From an uncultured Pelagibacteraceae bacterium (GTDB taxonomy: Bacteria > Pseudomonadota > Alphaproteobacteria > Pelagibacterales > Pelagibacteraceae), in contig CACIKE010000005.1 of NCBI GenBank assembly GCA_902587155.1, positions 18,981 to 82,980 of the forward strand: a DNA stretch of 64,000 bases. Reading direction: 5' to 3'. Shown here piece after piece: positions 29,357-38,211 of this stretch (position 1 is the first letter of the stretch; each line of letters starts with the position of its first letter). A program made the translations under genes and the position numbers. The notes under the pieces are model-generated. The model had not been told where the DNA came from. It did no database searches and worked only from the letters and a program-made list of their open reading frames with translations.

Positions 29357-30322
29357 CTAACTTATTATCTTATAAAATTGTGATGTTTTTTTTATTACAA
29401 ATTTGCTTATGAAAGGTGAATTTTCAGCAACAATTTCCATCTCATTTTCTTTGGCATTACAATGTAAAACAAGATTACAACCAGCATTAAACGCATTGAT
29501 TGTATTTTCTTTAATTTTACCTTTTAAACTTTTCATTGATATATCGTCAGAAATCAAAATATTCTTAAAACCTATTTTATTTCTTATTAATTTTATCATT
29601 TTTTTAGAATGCGTTACTGTGTTTTTTAAATCGATCTTTTTGAATATGATGTGGGCTGTCATTGCAAAAAAAGAATTTTTTCTTTTGAAAGGAAAAAAAT
29701 CATTTTTTAATAAGTAATCCAAATTTTTACTAATTACGGGTGTAAAATGGTGACTATCAACTTTTGCTAAACCATGTCCTGGTATATGTTTAATAACAGT
29801 TCCTACGCCATTATTATGGTGATAGTTGATACAATAATCGCCAATTTTTGAAACTATTTTAGGATTACTAGAAAAAGATCTGTCTCCAATAATTGATGAT
29901 GAACCTTTCTTTCTAAGATCTAAAACAGGACAAGTGTTGATATTAACTCCTATCAATTTTAATAAATATGATGTTTTATCAATAAATAATTTATAGAAAA
30001 AATTAAATTCCTTAGGTTTTTTTATAAATTTTTTGCCAAAAAATTCAGAGGTTAAATTTTCAAAAGATATAATATTTTTAAGTCGGTTTACTCTACCACC
30101 CTCTTGATCAATTAAGATTGGATATTTATTATCGTTAAAGATTTTTCGAATAGATGTGGTTAATTGTTTTGCCTGTTTGATATCTTTTATGTTTCTGGTA
30201 AATAAAATTACTCCCCATGGCTTATATTTTCTTAGAAAATTCTTTTCTCTGAGGCTAAGTTTTGTTGATTTTATACCAATAATAAAAGATCTTCTGTTAT
30301 TCATTAATCTAGAAGTTTCCAA
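29357..30322 (-). CDS. nagZ: Beta-N-acetylhexosaminidase NagZ (glycoside hydrolase family 3)
   Basis: Cytoplasmic enzyme removing GlcNAc from anhydro-muropeptides during cell-wall recycling; 321 residues. KHIPGHGLAKVDSHH is the GH3/NagZ signature with the His general acid of the loop, and LIDQEGGRVNRLK and ILISDDISMKSLKG (catalytic Asp) fit too. Its start overlaps the preceding small membrane-protein gene by about 19 bp. Confidence 0.94.
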   Translation of the reverse strand: METSRLMNNRRSFIIGIKSTKLSLREKNFLRKYKPWGVILFTRNIKDIKQAKQLTTSIRKIFNDNKYPILIDQEGGRVNRLKNIISFENLTSEFFGKKFIKKPKEFNFFYKLFIDKTSYLLKLIGVNINTCPVLDLRKKGSSSIIGDRSFSSNPKIVSKIGDYCINYHHNNGVGTVIKHIPGHGLAKVDSHHFTPVISKNLDYLLKNDFFPFKRKNSFFAMTAHIIFKKIDLKNTVTHSKKMIKLIRNKIGFKNILISDDISMKSLKGKIKENTINAFNAGCNLVLHCNAKENEMEIVAENSPFISKFVIKKTSQFYKIIS

Positions 30323-30558
30323 AAATTAAATTTTTTCTTTTTATCTTTATTAGATTTCTCTACATATTGGATAATATTTTTAGTATCATTTTCTAAAACT
30401 GGCAATTTTTCAGAATAAATATCAATTTTTTTTTCAATATTGCTCAAAGATCTAAAAGAATTTTTTTTATTATCATCTGAAAAATAATACTTACCTGTAA
30501 AAAAAATAAAGAAACTTATGAATAATAAAAATATTAAATATTTAATCTCTTTTAGCAT
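30304..30558 (-). CDS. Small single-span membrane protein at the SPOR-protein position
   Basis: 84-residue protein not recognised as a defined family. It has one hydrophobic segment (about residues 6-26), then a charged, Lys-rich tail ending FNFWKLLD. ATG at 30558 is chosen since it overlaps the argS stop (TGATG); a GTG lies one codon earlier. In many alphaproteobacteria the gene between argS and nagZ encodes a long membrane-anchored SPOR-domain protein. Here only the anchor and a short tail remain, so a shortened relic is plausible, though unproved. Confidence 0.75.
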   Translation of the reverse strand: MLKEIKYLIFLLFISFFIFFTGKYYFSDDNKKNSFRSLSNIEKKIDIYSEKLPVLENDTKNIIQYVEKSNKDKKKKFNFWKLLD

Positions 30559-32288
30559 CACATTTTATCTGGCGTAGATACGCCAACTATATTCATTCCA
30601 GATTTTACTACATTGGAAATAGCTTTTAGAAAAATCAATTTATCATCTGTTATCTTTTTTTGATTATTAATAAATCTTTTGTCTGGATTTTCCTTACCTA
30701 AATTCCAATATGAATGAAATAAAGAGGCTAATTCATATAAATAAGTCGGTATTCTATGTGGCTCAAGCTTATTACAAGATACATCAATACACTTGGGCCA
30801 TTCAGATAATTTTTTTAAGATTTTTATTTCATCTTTAGAATACTCAAAATCGTACTTGGTAATATCTAGATCTGAATTTAAATCTTTATCAAGATGTCTA
30901 TATACTGAACATATTCTTGCATAACAGTATTGAACGTAATAAAGGGGGTTATCTTTTGATTTTTCTACAACGTTATCAAAATCAAAATCGAGTTCAACAT
31001 CACTACTTCGATTTAGCATTATAAATCTTGTTGCATCTTTTCCTACCTCATTAATTAAATCATCTATAGTTATATAGTCCCCTTTTCTTTTAGACATTTT
31101 AAAGGGTTTCTTATCTTTAATAAGTTTAACAAGTTGGCTAACTTTACAAATTAATCTATCTTTAGAGTTTGATAAAGCTTCAACAGATGATGAAATTCTT
31201 TTTATATAACCAGCATGATCTGCGCCTAAAATATTAATAAGCCTATCAAATTTTCTGTCTAATTTATTTTTGTGGTATGCAACATCACTTGCAAAATAAG
31301 TCCAAGCACCATCAGATTTTTGTAATGCTCTATCTTTGTCATCTCCAAAATCAGTTGATCGAAAAAGCAATTGCTCGCGTTCCACCCAATCACTATCATC
31401 TTCGCCAGCAGGTGCCTTTATTTTTCCTTTATAAACAAATTTGTTTTTTTGAAGAAACTCAACAACTTTTTCTACTTCTTGATTTTCAACTATTTTCTTT
31501 TCACTGACAAAGTTATCATGATTAATACCAAGACTTTTAAGATTACTTTTGATTAATTTTAATGCTTCGTTAATAGCTAAAGAAGTTAATTCTTGAGATA
31601 TTTTATCAAAATTTTCAAAATCAATATTTTTGTTTGAATTTAAAATGTTTTGAGCAAAGTCAATTAAATAGTCTCCAGGATATAAATCTTCATTATCTAT
31701 TGGAAAAGGTTCATTAAAAGAAATCTCTCTTATTCTATAATAAACTGACTTTGTAAAATTTATAATCTGATTACCATAGTCGTTTATATAATACTCTTTT
31801 GTAACTTTATTATTATTAAATAATAAAAGATTAGCCATCACATCGCCTAATATTGCTCCTCTACAATGACCAACGTGTAAAGGTCCTGTTGGATTAGCAG
31901 ATACAAATTCTATTAGGTAATTTCTTTTAATATTTTTATTTGTTCCAAAAGAATTAGAATTTTTAATTACTTCTTTAATAAAGTTTGTCCAAAAAATAGG
32001 TTTAAATTTAATGTTGATAAAACCAGGTTTTACAACTGATATCTCTTCAATAAATTTATCCTCTTTTTTGATTTTTTCTACCAAGATTGACGCCAGATCT
32101 GATGGAGATTTATTATTAATCTTAGAAAGGACCATGGCTACATTGGTAGAGATATCACTATCAAATTTTGAAGGTGGAATTTCAGCGGTTATCCCGTTTA
32201 GTGAATCTGGTAAAATTAAATCTCCATTTGAAGAAAGTGTTGAAAGGATTTCTTTTATTTTATCTAAATACTGTTCAAAAATATTCAT
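30558..32288 (-). CDS. argS: Arginyl-tRNA synthetase
   Basis: Class I synthetase charging tRNA-Arg, 576 residues. SANPTGPLHVGHCRGA carries the HIGH-type motif HVGH. FKMSKRKGDYITIDDL holds a KMSK-type loop and YVQYCYARICS is the start of the anticodon-binding DALR domain. Its start overlaps dgt by 4 bp and its stop overlaps the next small gene. Confidence 0.97.
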   Translation of the reverse strand: MNIFEQYLDKIKEILSTLSSNGDLILPDSLNGITAEIPPSKFDSDISTNVAMVLSKINNKSPSDLASILVEKIKKEDKFIEEISVVKPGFINIKFKPIFWTNFIKEVIKNSNSFGTNKNIKRNYLIEFVSANPTGPLHVGHCRGAILGDVMANLLLFNNNKVTKEYYINDYGNQIINFTKSVYYRIREISFNEPFPIDNEDLYPGDYLIDFAQNILNSNKNIDFENFDKISQELTSLAINEALKLIKSNLKSLGINHDNFVSEKKIVENQEVEKVVEFLQKNKFVYKGKIKAPAGEDDSDWVEREQLLFRSTDFGDDKDRALQKSDGAWTYFASDVAYHKNKLDRKFDRLINILGADHAGYIKRISSSVEALSNSKDRLICKVSQLVKLIKDKKPFKMSKRKGDYITIDDLINEVGKDATRFIMLNRSSDVELDFDFDNVVEKSKDNPLYYVQYCYARICSVYRHLDKDLNSDLDITKYDFEYSKDEIKILKKLSEWPKCIDVSCNKLEPHRIPTYLYELASLFHSYWNLGKENPDKRFINNQKKITDDKLIFLKAISNVVKSGMNIVGVSTPDKM

Positions 32289-33403
32289 TTAAAGTTTTTG
32301 TGAAGGTTGATTGCATATCTGTCTGTCATTCCTGATATAAAATCTGAAATTGCTCTATATTTATCCTTTGAGAGATGATTTTTTGAAATAAATTTTTTAG
32401 GGTTTTTTTGTATTTTATTAAACAGTTTTTTAATTATTAATTTGCCATTATCGTTTTTTTTCAGAACTGCATTATTATTATACATCTTTGTTTTTAAAAA
32501 AAATCTAATTTCATTAACAGAATCTTTGACTTTTTCAGAAAAATCTACAATGGTTAAATTTGCTTTAGTAATATCTTTATAATTTTTTATTTTGTTAATC
32601 TTCAAATTGGTTTTGGTATTTCTAATTAAATCTCTTATCATTTGATCAATAGAATCTCTTATAATCTGATATGTTGCAATTTTATAGTTTTGTTTGTTTA
32701 TCTTTTTTTTATATTTTTTATAAATATCTTTAAAAAAGTTAATTTCAATTAACTCCTCTAGTTTAAATAAATTTGCATTTATACCATCTTGAATATCATG
32801 ATTGTTATAAGCTATATCATCTGAAATAGCTGAAACTTGAGCCTCTAATGATGGATAAGTCTCAAAATTAATCTTATGATTGAATTTTTTTACACCAATA
32901 AGACTATCAACCAAATCTAACTCGTAAATTGGACCATTATGCTTAAGCAATCCCTCTAACGTTTCAATTGAAAGATTTAACCCGCTATACTTAAGATATT
33001 TATTCTCCAAAAACATAACCACGCGAAGAGTTTGTAAATTATGGTCAAAGCCTCCATAATCTTCCATACATTCATTAAGAGAGTCCTCACCAGCATGACC
33101 AAAAGGTGGGTGACCCAAATCATGTGCTAAACTTAAGGTTTCAGCTAGATCCTCATTCAATTCAAGATATCTTGCAATAGATCGTGCAATTTGAGCAACT
33201 TCCATTGAATGGGTTAATCTTGTTCTGTAATGATCACCTTCTGTGTTAACAAATACTTGTGTCTTGTGTTTGAGCCTTCGAAATGAGGCACTGTGAATAA
33301 TTCGATCTCTATCTCTTTGAAATGGCGATCTATATTTTGACAAAGATTCTTTGAATATTCTTCCTTTACTTTTGATAAGAGCAATCTTTGAGTATTTTTT
33401 CAT
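32285..33403 (-). CDS. dgt: dGTP triphosphohydrolase-like HD protein
   Basis: HD-domain deoxynucleoside triphosphate triphosphohydrolase, 372 residues. YRTRLTHSMEVAQIARSIAR carries the first metal His, and SLAHDLGHPPFGHAGED carries the HD pair and following histidines. FRRLKHKTQVF is the conserved N-terminal signature. Homologues degrade dNTPs to deoxynucleosides. It is divergent from erpA across 50 bp, as in rhizobia-type gene order. Confidence 0.95.
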   Translation of the reverse strand: MKKYSKIALIKSKGRIFKESLSKYRSPFQRDRDRIIHSASFRRLKHKTQVFVNTEGDHYRTRLTHSMEVAQIARSIARYLELNEDLAETLSLAHDLGHPPFGHAGEDSLNECMEDYGGFDHNLQTLRVVMFLENKYLKYSGLNLSIETLEGLLKHNGPIYELDLVDSLIGVKKFNHKINFETYPSLEAQVSAISDDIAYNNHDIQDGINANLFKLEELIEINFFKDIYKKYKKKINKQNYKIATYQIIRDSIDQMIRDLIRNTKTNLKINKIKNYKDITKANLTIVDFSEKVKDSVNEIRFFLKTKMYNNNAVLKKNDNGKLIIKKLFNKIQKNPKKFISKNHLSKDKYRAISDFISGMTDRYAINLHKNFK

Positions 33404-33453
33404 CCTTTAAAATTAAAATTTAAGTATTATATTAGTAATACCAGTGATCAATA

Positions 33454-33771
33454 ATGATTAAAGAAATTAAATTTACTGATAAGGCTCTAAAACAGATCAA
33501 TGTTTTGCTGTCTAAAAAAGACAAAGGGTCGTTTTTTAGAATCGCTATCAAAGGTGGTGGTTGCTCAGGCTTCCAATATGAATTTACTTTTGACAAAGAA
33601 AAAGCAGCTGATGATTTAAATTATGAAAATATATTGATAGATAAAACTTCTGCAGATTTATTAAAAGGATCAGAAATAGACTATGTTTCTGAATTAATTG
33701 GTGAACAATTCAAAATAACTAATCCGCAAACCAAATCCTCTTGTGGTTGTGGTGTTTCGTTTTCTCTTTAA
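33454..33771 (+). CDS. erpA: Iron-sulfur cluster insertion protein, A-type carrier (ErpA)
   Basis: 105-residue A-type Fe-S carrier delivering clusters to apoproteins. The three conserved cysteines are C37 in GGGCSGFQYEF, and C97 and C99 in the C-terminal SSCGCGVSF. Normal length. The stop overlaps the xthA ATG by one base (TAATG), so translation is coupled. The dgt/erpA divergence is conserved in alphaproteobacteria, which favours ErpA over IscA. Confidence 0.94.
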   Translation: MIKEIKFTDKALKQINVLLSKKDKGSFFRIAIKGGGCSGFQYEFTFDKEKAADDLNYENILIDKTSADLLKGSEIDYVSELIGEQFKITNPQTKSSCGCGVSFSL

Positions 33772-34547
33772 TGATTATTTCCTCGTGGAATGTGAATTCT
33801 GTTCGAGCACGTATTGAAAATATTAAGAGTTATCTTCTAAAATACAAGCCTGATGTTGTGATGATGCAAGAAATTAAAACTGAGGATGTAAACTTTCCTT
33901 ATGACGATTTTTCTTCAATGGACTATGAAAGTCATGTATTTGGTCAAAAAAGTTACAATGGTGTTGCTATTATTTCAAAAGGAAAATTAAAAAATATCAA
34001 AACAGACTTAATCAAAGATAAGCTTAAACAATCAAGAATAATCTCAGCTGAACTTGAACACAAAAAGAAAAATATTCAATTAATCAATATCTATACGCCA
34101 AATGGTAATCCTGTTGATACCGAAAAATATGATTACAAAAAAAAATGGCTCGATGATTTAATTAAACAATTAAAAGCTTTAACTAAAAAAAATCAAAATA
34201 TAATTCTTGGTGGTGATTTTAATATTATCCCTGCAGCAGTGGATGTCTATAATCCAAAAAGCTTTGAGGACGATGCTCTATTTAGATTAGAAATAAGAAA
34301 AAAATTAAGAGAAATGATTAATTTAGGTTTTAATGATGTCTACCGACATTTTAATGAAACTAAAGAAGAATATACTTTTTGGGATTACATGAGAGGTGCA
34401 TGGCAGAAAAATAATGGTATGAGAATTGATCACTTTTTAGTTTCAAATTCTTTAATAGACCAAGTTAAAGCTATTAATATTAATAAAGATCCAAGAGGTC
34501 GCGAAAAACCATCAGACCATACACCAATAGAAATTACTTTAGCTTAA
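33771..34547 (+). CDS. xthA: Exodeoxyribonuclease III (AP endonuclease)
   Basis: Base-excision-repair endonuclease/exonuclease of the EEP family, 258 residues. The start at 33771 gives MIISSWNVNSVRARI, the canonical ExoIII opening; a longer frame starting 10 codons upstream would overlap erpA and lacks homology. MMQEIKTEDVNFP has the catalytic Glu, GGDFNIIP the Asp/Asn pair, and HFL.. SDHTPI the C-terminal Asp-His. Its end overlaps the convergent Ldh-family gene by 9 bp. Confidence 0.96.
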   Translation: MIISSWNVNSVRARIENIKSYLLKYKPDVVMMQEIKTEDVNFPYDDFSSMDYESHVFGQKSYNGVAIISKGKLKNIKTDLIKDKLKQSRIISAELEHKKKNIQLINIYTPNGNPVDTEKYDYKKKWLDDLIKQLKALTKKNQNIILGGDFNIIPAAVDVYNPKSFEDDALFRLEIRKKLREMINLGFNDVYRHFNETKEEYTFWDYMRGAWQKNNGMRIDHFLVSNSLIDQVKAININKDPRGREKPSDHTPIEITLA

Positions 34548-35537
34548 AGATTTTATTTTATTAACCAGCTCTTCATTAATAAGACGAGGGCCCTTATCTA
34601 GTCTATTTTTATGTCTTCTCTCTCCTGGAAGTCTAACTCCTTCATATGATTTCATTTTATTAAAAAATTCATCAGCGTGTTTTTGCCAATCAGTTCCTGA
34701 AGTTTTATCAGGTGAAATTGCAAGAATAAATTCTCCACCACTAGGAGGTCCGCCGTCATTATTATCTTTTGCAGCTGTCTCAAAGCTAAAATTATCACCA
34801 ACTAATGCGCCAGCCATTAATTCTACCATCATTGCTATTGCAGAACCTTTATATCCACCAAAAGGAAGTAATACACCTCCGTCCGCTATTGCTCCTGGAT
34901 CAGTTGTTTCTTTACCATCTTTAGTTAAACCAGTTCCAAGTGGAACTTTATGCCCTTCTCTTTTAGCAACTTGAACTTCACCCATGGCCATTGATGCAGT
35001 TGCCATATCGTAAACTACAGGAGTTTTTCCTGGTCGTGGCCATGCAAAAGAAATTGGATTTGTTCCGAACAACGGTTTGATAGCTCCAGCGGGTGCTACA
35101 GCAGGCTTGTATGATGTGCAAGCAAATGCAACTAAACCTTCTTCTGCTAATTTTTCTGTCTCTGGCCACATCGCAGCCATATGATGTGAATTGTTAATTG
35201 CAAGTACAGCCACACCATTTTCTTTTGCAGCTTTTGCTAATTCAGGTAGCCCTTTATTTAAAACTACAGGGGCTAAACAATTATTCCCTTGTACTTTTAT
35301 TACTGATGAAGAAATCTTTTTTATTGCTGGTTTTCCTTTACCATTAATTTTTCCACTTTTTAAACCACTCACATATGCTGGTAATCTAAAAAGACCATGA
35401 GATAAAGATCCGTCCCTTTCAGCATTTCTAATTAAATCTGACAGAATTGAAGCTGTTTCTTCATCACATCCATTAGTTAATAAGGTCTTTTTAGCTAAAT
35501 CAAATATTTCATCTAATGTAAGGGAAACTGTACTCAT
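34539..35537 (-). CDS. Malate/L-lactate dehydrogenase (Ldh) family oxidoreductase
   Basis: NAD(P)-dependent dehydrogenase of the Ldh_2 family (YlbC, AllD, YiaK, DpkA relatives), 332 residues. AINNSHHMAAMWPETE carries the catalytic His, and LFGTNPISFAWPRPGKTPVVYDMATAS is the cofactor-site region (pieces given: GTNPISFAWP, VVYDMATAS). LPFGGYKGSAIAMMVELMAG is diagnostic. Substrate cannot be fixed: ureidoglycolate, sulfolactate, malate and piperideine-carboxylate enzymes all share this fold. It stands alone, facing xthA. Confidence 0.88.
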   Translation of the reverse strand: MSTVSLTLDEIFDLAKKTLLTNGCDEETASILSDLIRNAERDGSLSHGLFRLPAYVSGLKSGKINGKGKPAIKKISSSVIKVQGNNCLAPVVLNKGLPELAKAAKENGVAVLAINNSHHMAAMWPETEKLAEEGLVAFACTSYKPAVAPAGAIKPLFGTNPISFAWPRPGKTPVVYDMATASMAMGEVQVAKREGHKVPLGTGLTKDGKETTDPGAIADGGVLLPFGGYKGSAIAMMVELMAGALVGDNFSFETAAKDNNDGGPPSGGEFILAISPDKTSGTDWQKHADEFFNKMKSYEGVRLPGERRHKNRLDKGPRLINEELVNKIKSLS

Positions 35538-35579
35538 CCCATTATTAGATATTATTAATGGTTAAAGATCAATTTTTAT

Positions 35580-36566
35580 TTAACAACCTTTGAAAGATTT
35601 TGACATATTGCCAATTAAATCAAAGTATAAATCTTTGCCAGGGTTAAGTGTTGCTCCTAATGGATCTATTACACCTGTTGCAATATTAGTATCTTTTGCT
35701 ACAGCTTTAATGATATCAGGATTAAATTGAGGCTCTGAGAAAACACAACTTACTTTGTCATGCTCGATAACTTCTCTAATTTCAGCTAATTGCTCAGCAC
35801 CAGGCATGACATCTGTATTTACTGTAAATGCACCCAAAACATTAATGTCAAATCTTTTTTCAAAGTATTGATAAGCGTCATGAAAAACTATTGATTTAAA
35901 ATCTTTATTCAATTCAGATTTAACTTTTTTAGTGAGTTTATCTAAGTCTTTATGAGCTTTTTCTAAATTTGCTTTATATTTAGCCTCATTTTTTGAATCA
36001 TTCTCAATTAAATGTTCAGCCATTTCACTTAAAATTACTTTTGCATTCATTGGATCTAGCCAAATATGTGGATCATGTTCACCATGTGCATGCTCATCAT
36101 GACCATGTTCATCTTCTTTGTGACCATGTTCATCTTCTTTGTGACCATGTTCATCTTCTTTGTGACCATGTTCGTCCTCTTTATGACCATGTTCATCAAA
36201 AATATTTCTTTCTCTAAATTTAAGTTTTGTTAACCCTTTAATTTCCATTAATTCAATTTTTTCAGCTTTTTTGGCAATCGATTTTAATGGTTTTTCTAAA
36301 AAATTTTCTAAGTCCTCACCAACCCAAAACACTAAATCAGCTTCTTGTAACATTTTTGCATGAGTTGGCTTAAGTGCAAATCCATGAGGAGAAGCGTAAC
36401 CGTCCACTATTAAATCTGGTTTTCCCACCCCATCCATTAAATAACTAGCTAGTGAATGTATTGGTTTAATTGATGTAACTACTTTAATTTCTGCATTTGC
36501 AGGTACAAAAATAGTTAAGAATGATAATATTGTTAAGATAAATGGTAATTTTTTTATGTTTTTCAT
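35580..36566 (-). CDS. znuA: Zinc ABC transporter substrate-binding protein ZnuA
   Basis: Periplasmic zinc-binding lipoprotein-like component, 328 residues. A signal peptide ends near VPANA (about residue 25). Metal-binding residues lie in SIKPIHSLA, DPHIWLDP, FHDAYQYFEKR and FSEPQF. A histidine-rich loop (about residues 120-170) is made of repeated HGHKEDE units and precedes DPHIW; such loops gather zinc for ZnuA. It is divergent from znuC with Zur-type palindromes between them. Confidence 0.95.
   Translation of the reverse strand: MKNIKKLPFILTILSFLTIFVPANAEIKVVTSIKPIHSLASYLMDGVGKPDLIVDGYASPHGFALKPTHAKMLQEADLVFWVGEDLENFLEKPLKSIAKKAEKIELMEIKGLTKLKFRERNIFDEHGHKEDEHGHKEDEHGHKEDEHGHKEDEHGHDEHAHGEHDPHIWLDPMNAKVILSEMAEHLIENDSKNEAKYKANLEKAHKDLDKLTKKVKSELNKDFKSIVFHDAYQYFEKRFDINVLGAFTVNTDVMPGAEQLAEIREVIEHDKVSCVFSEPQFNPDIIKAVAKDTNIATGVIDPLGATLNPGKDLYFDLIGNMSKSFKGC
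36101..36199 (-). repeat. 21-bp in-frame tandem repeat coding the ZnuA His-rich loop
   Basis: Four tandem 21-bp units plus a partial fifth inside znuA. Units begin at 36101, 36122, 36143 and 36164; the first three are identical (TGACCATGTTCATCTTCTTTG on the plus strand, split as TGACCATGTTC + ATCTTCTTTG) and the fourth differs at three bases. Each unit adds one HGHKEDE heptapeptide without changing frame, so copy number can vary by slippage while keeping the gene open. Confidence 0.9.
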
Positions 36567-36583
36567 ATGTTGTATAATTTAAA

Positions 36584-36598
36584 TGTTATAATATAACA
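36584..36598. promoter_or_regulatory. Zur-type operator 1 (perfect palindrome)
   Basis: TGTTATAATATAACA, a perfect 15-bp palindrome centred on 36591, between the divergent znuA and znuC starts. It matches the AT-rich Fur-family (Zur) operator form. Position close to the znuA start would block both promoters when zinc is plentiful. Confidence 0.8.
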
Positions 36599-36601
36599 CT
36601 A

Positions 36602-36616
36602 TGTAATAATATAACA
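36602..36616. promoter_or_regulatory. Zur-type operator 2 (near-palindrome)
   Basis: TGTAATAATATAACA, centred 18 bp from operator 1 and 20 bp from the znuC ATG. One position departs from the perfect palindrome. Two operators in tandem on nearly the same helical side would let two Zur dimers bind and control znuA and znuCB-zur together. Confidence 0.75.
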
Positions 36617-36636
36617 TTTATAAGTCAAGGAATAAT

Positions 36637-37383
36637 ATGAGCTCAAATCAGAATATACTTGTGAAATTAAATAAAGCTGGTTTTAGTTTAAATAACAAAT
36701 GGCTTGTCAAAGGAGTATCACTACAAGTTGAAAAAGGAAAAATAGTTACTCTAATTGGTCCTAATGGATCTGGTAAAAGCACAACAGCTAAAATTGCACT
36801 AGGTATTTATAAAAAAATTGATGGTTCTGTAGAAAAATATACTAGTAAAGTTGGATACGTACCCCAAAAAATCTCAATTGATTGGACACTACCATTAAGG
36901 GTAAATGATTTTATGGTATTAACTGAAAGTATTAGTAATGATTTGATTGATGAAGCTTTGTCTTTAACTGGTGTTACTCATTTAAAAGATAAAAATTTGG
37001 GTGATTTGTCTGGTGGAGAGTTTCAAAGAGTGTTACTTGCAAGAGCCATTTCAAAGAAACCTGAGTTATTAGTGCTCGATGAACCAGTTCAAGGTGTGGA
37101 TTTTACTGGTGAAATTGCTTTATACGAATTAATTAAAAAAATTTCTGATGAATTAAATTGTGGTATTTTATTAATATCTCATGACTTACATACTGTAATG
37201 AGTGCAACAGATCATGTTGTTTGTTTGAATGGTCATGTATGTTGTTCAGGATCGCCAATGGATGTAGCGAAAAATAATGAATACAAAGCTTTGTTTGGTG
37301 AACAGGCTTCTCAAATTTTATCTAGATATGAGCATAGACACGATCATATTCATACAAGTGAAGGTGAAATAAAGAAAAATTAA
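36637..37383 (+). CDS. znuC: Zinc ABC transporter ATP-binding protein ZnuC
   Basis: Cytoplasmic ATPase of the zinc importer, 248 residues. Walker A GPNGSGKST, signature LSGGEFQRVLLARA, Walker B LLVLDEPVQGVD, and switch His in LLISHDLHTVM. The C-terminus is histidine-rich (EHRHDHIHT), as in other zinc ATPases. An AAGGA site precedes the ATG. It directly abuts znuB (stop then ATG). Confidence 0.95.
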   Translation: MSSNQNILVKLNKAGFSLNNKWLVKGVSLQVEKGKIVTLIGPNGSGKSTTAKIALGIYKKIDGSVEKYTSKVGYVPQKISIDWTLPLRVNDFMVLTESISNDLIDEALSLTGVTHLKDKNLGDLSGGEFQRVLLARAISKKPELLVLDEPVQGVDFTGEIALYELIKKISDELNCGILLISHDLHTVMSATDHVVCLNGHVCCSGSPMDVAKNNEYKALFGEQASQILSRYEHRHDHIHTSEGEIKKN

Positions 37384-38187
37384 ATGTTAGATGATTTTTT
37401 TATAAGAGCTTTAATAGCAGGTATTGGAGTTGCCATAATTACTGGACCTCTTGGATGTTTTGTTGTTTGGAGAAGATTATCTTATTTTGGAGATACTCTG
37501 GCCCACTCTGCTTTACTTGGAGTGACATTAGCTTATTCAATGCAATTCAACATAGCGTTCTCTGTATTCATTATCTCATCTTTAATAGCTTTAACTTTAA
37601 TACAACTTCAAAAAAGAACTAATCTTCCAGGTGATGCTTTGCTTGGTCTTTTAGCTCACTCATCACTGGCAATAGGTCTTGTGGTCATTGGTTTTTTATC
37701 ATTTATTAGATTTGATATTATGGGATTATTATTTGGAGATATATTAGCTGTTACAGTTGATGATCTATTAATAATATGGATTGGAGGAGCATTAATCCTC
37801 TTAGTTCTAAAATTAATCTGGAAACCTTTGTTTGCATCAACGGTTAATTATGAATTGGCTGAGGCAGAAGGTTTAAATCCTGATCGTGCAAAAGCTATTT
37901 TTACTATTTTGATGGCAGCGATTATTGCTATTTCAATAAAGATGGTTGGTTTATTATTAATTACAGGAATGTTGATCATACCAGCTGCAATGGCTAGAAA
38001 TATCTCTTCAAGTCCTCAGAAAATGGTAATGTATTCAATTATAGGTGGATTGTTGTCTGTGATTTTGGGATTATTTTCTTCACTTGAATTTAATACTGCA
38101 TCTGGACCTTCAATTATAGCAGCATCTTTATTGCTATTTATTTTATCATTATTAAACATTAAACAATCGATTAAATTGAAAAATTAA
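37384..38187 (+). CDS. znuB: Zinc ABC transporter permease ZnuB
   Basis: Inner-membrane permease of 267 residues with about eight spans, ABC-3 family. GPLGCFVVWRRLSYFGDTLAHSALLG is the characteristic family stretch (seen as VWRRLSYFGDTLAHSAL). AEAEGLNP lies in the ATPase-coupling region and LLLITGMLIIPAAMAR in the C-terminal half. It abuts znuC and is followed by zur after 24 bp. Confidence 0.95.
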   Translation: MLDDFFIRALIAGIGVAIITGPLGCFVVWRRLSYFGDTLAHSALLGVTLAYSMQFNIAFSVFIISSLIALTLIQLQKRTNLPGDALLGLLAHSSLAIGLVVIGFLSFIRFDIMGLLFGDILAVTVDDLLIIWIGGALILLVLKLIWKPLFASTVNYELAEAEGLNPDRAKAIFTILMAAIIAISIKMVGLLLITGMLIIPAAMARNISSSPQKMVMYSIIGGLLSVILGLFSSLEFNTASGPSIIAASLLLFILSLLNIKQSIKLKN

Positions 38188-38211
38188 TGAGGAATTGGTA
38201 AACTAAACAAA

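Noticed and set aside
33741..33770. Longer start for xthA
   Set aside because: It would translate the erpA end in another frame; the conserved ExoIII opening begins at 33771.
35993..36217. Plus-strand frame rich in His-Val repeats opposite znuA
   Set aside because: It is the mirror image of the znuA 21-bp repeat and has no ribosome-binding site or homology.
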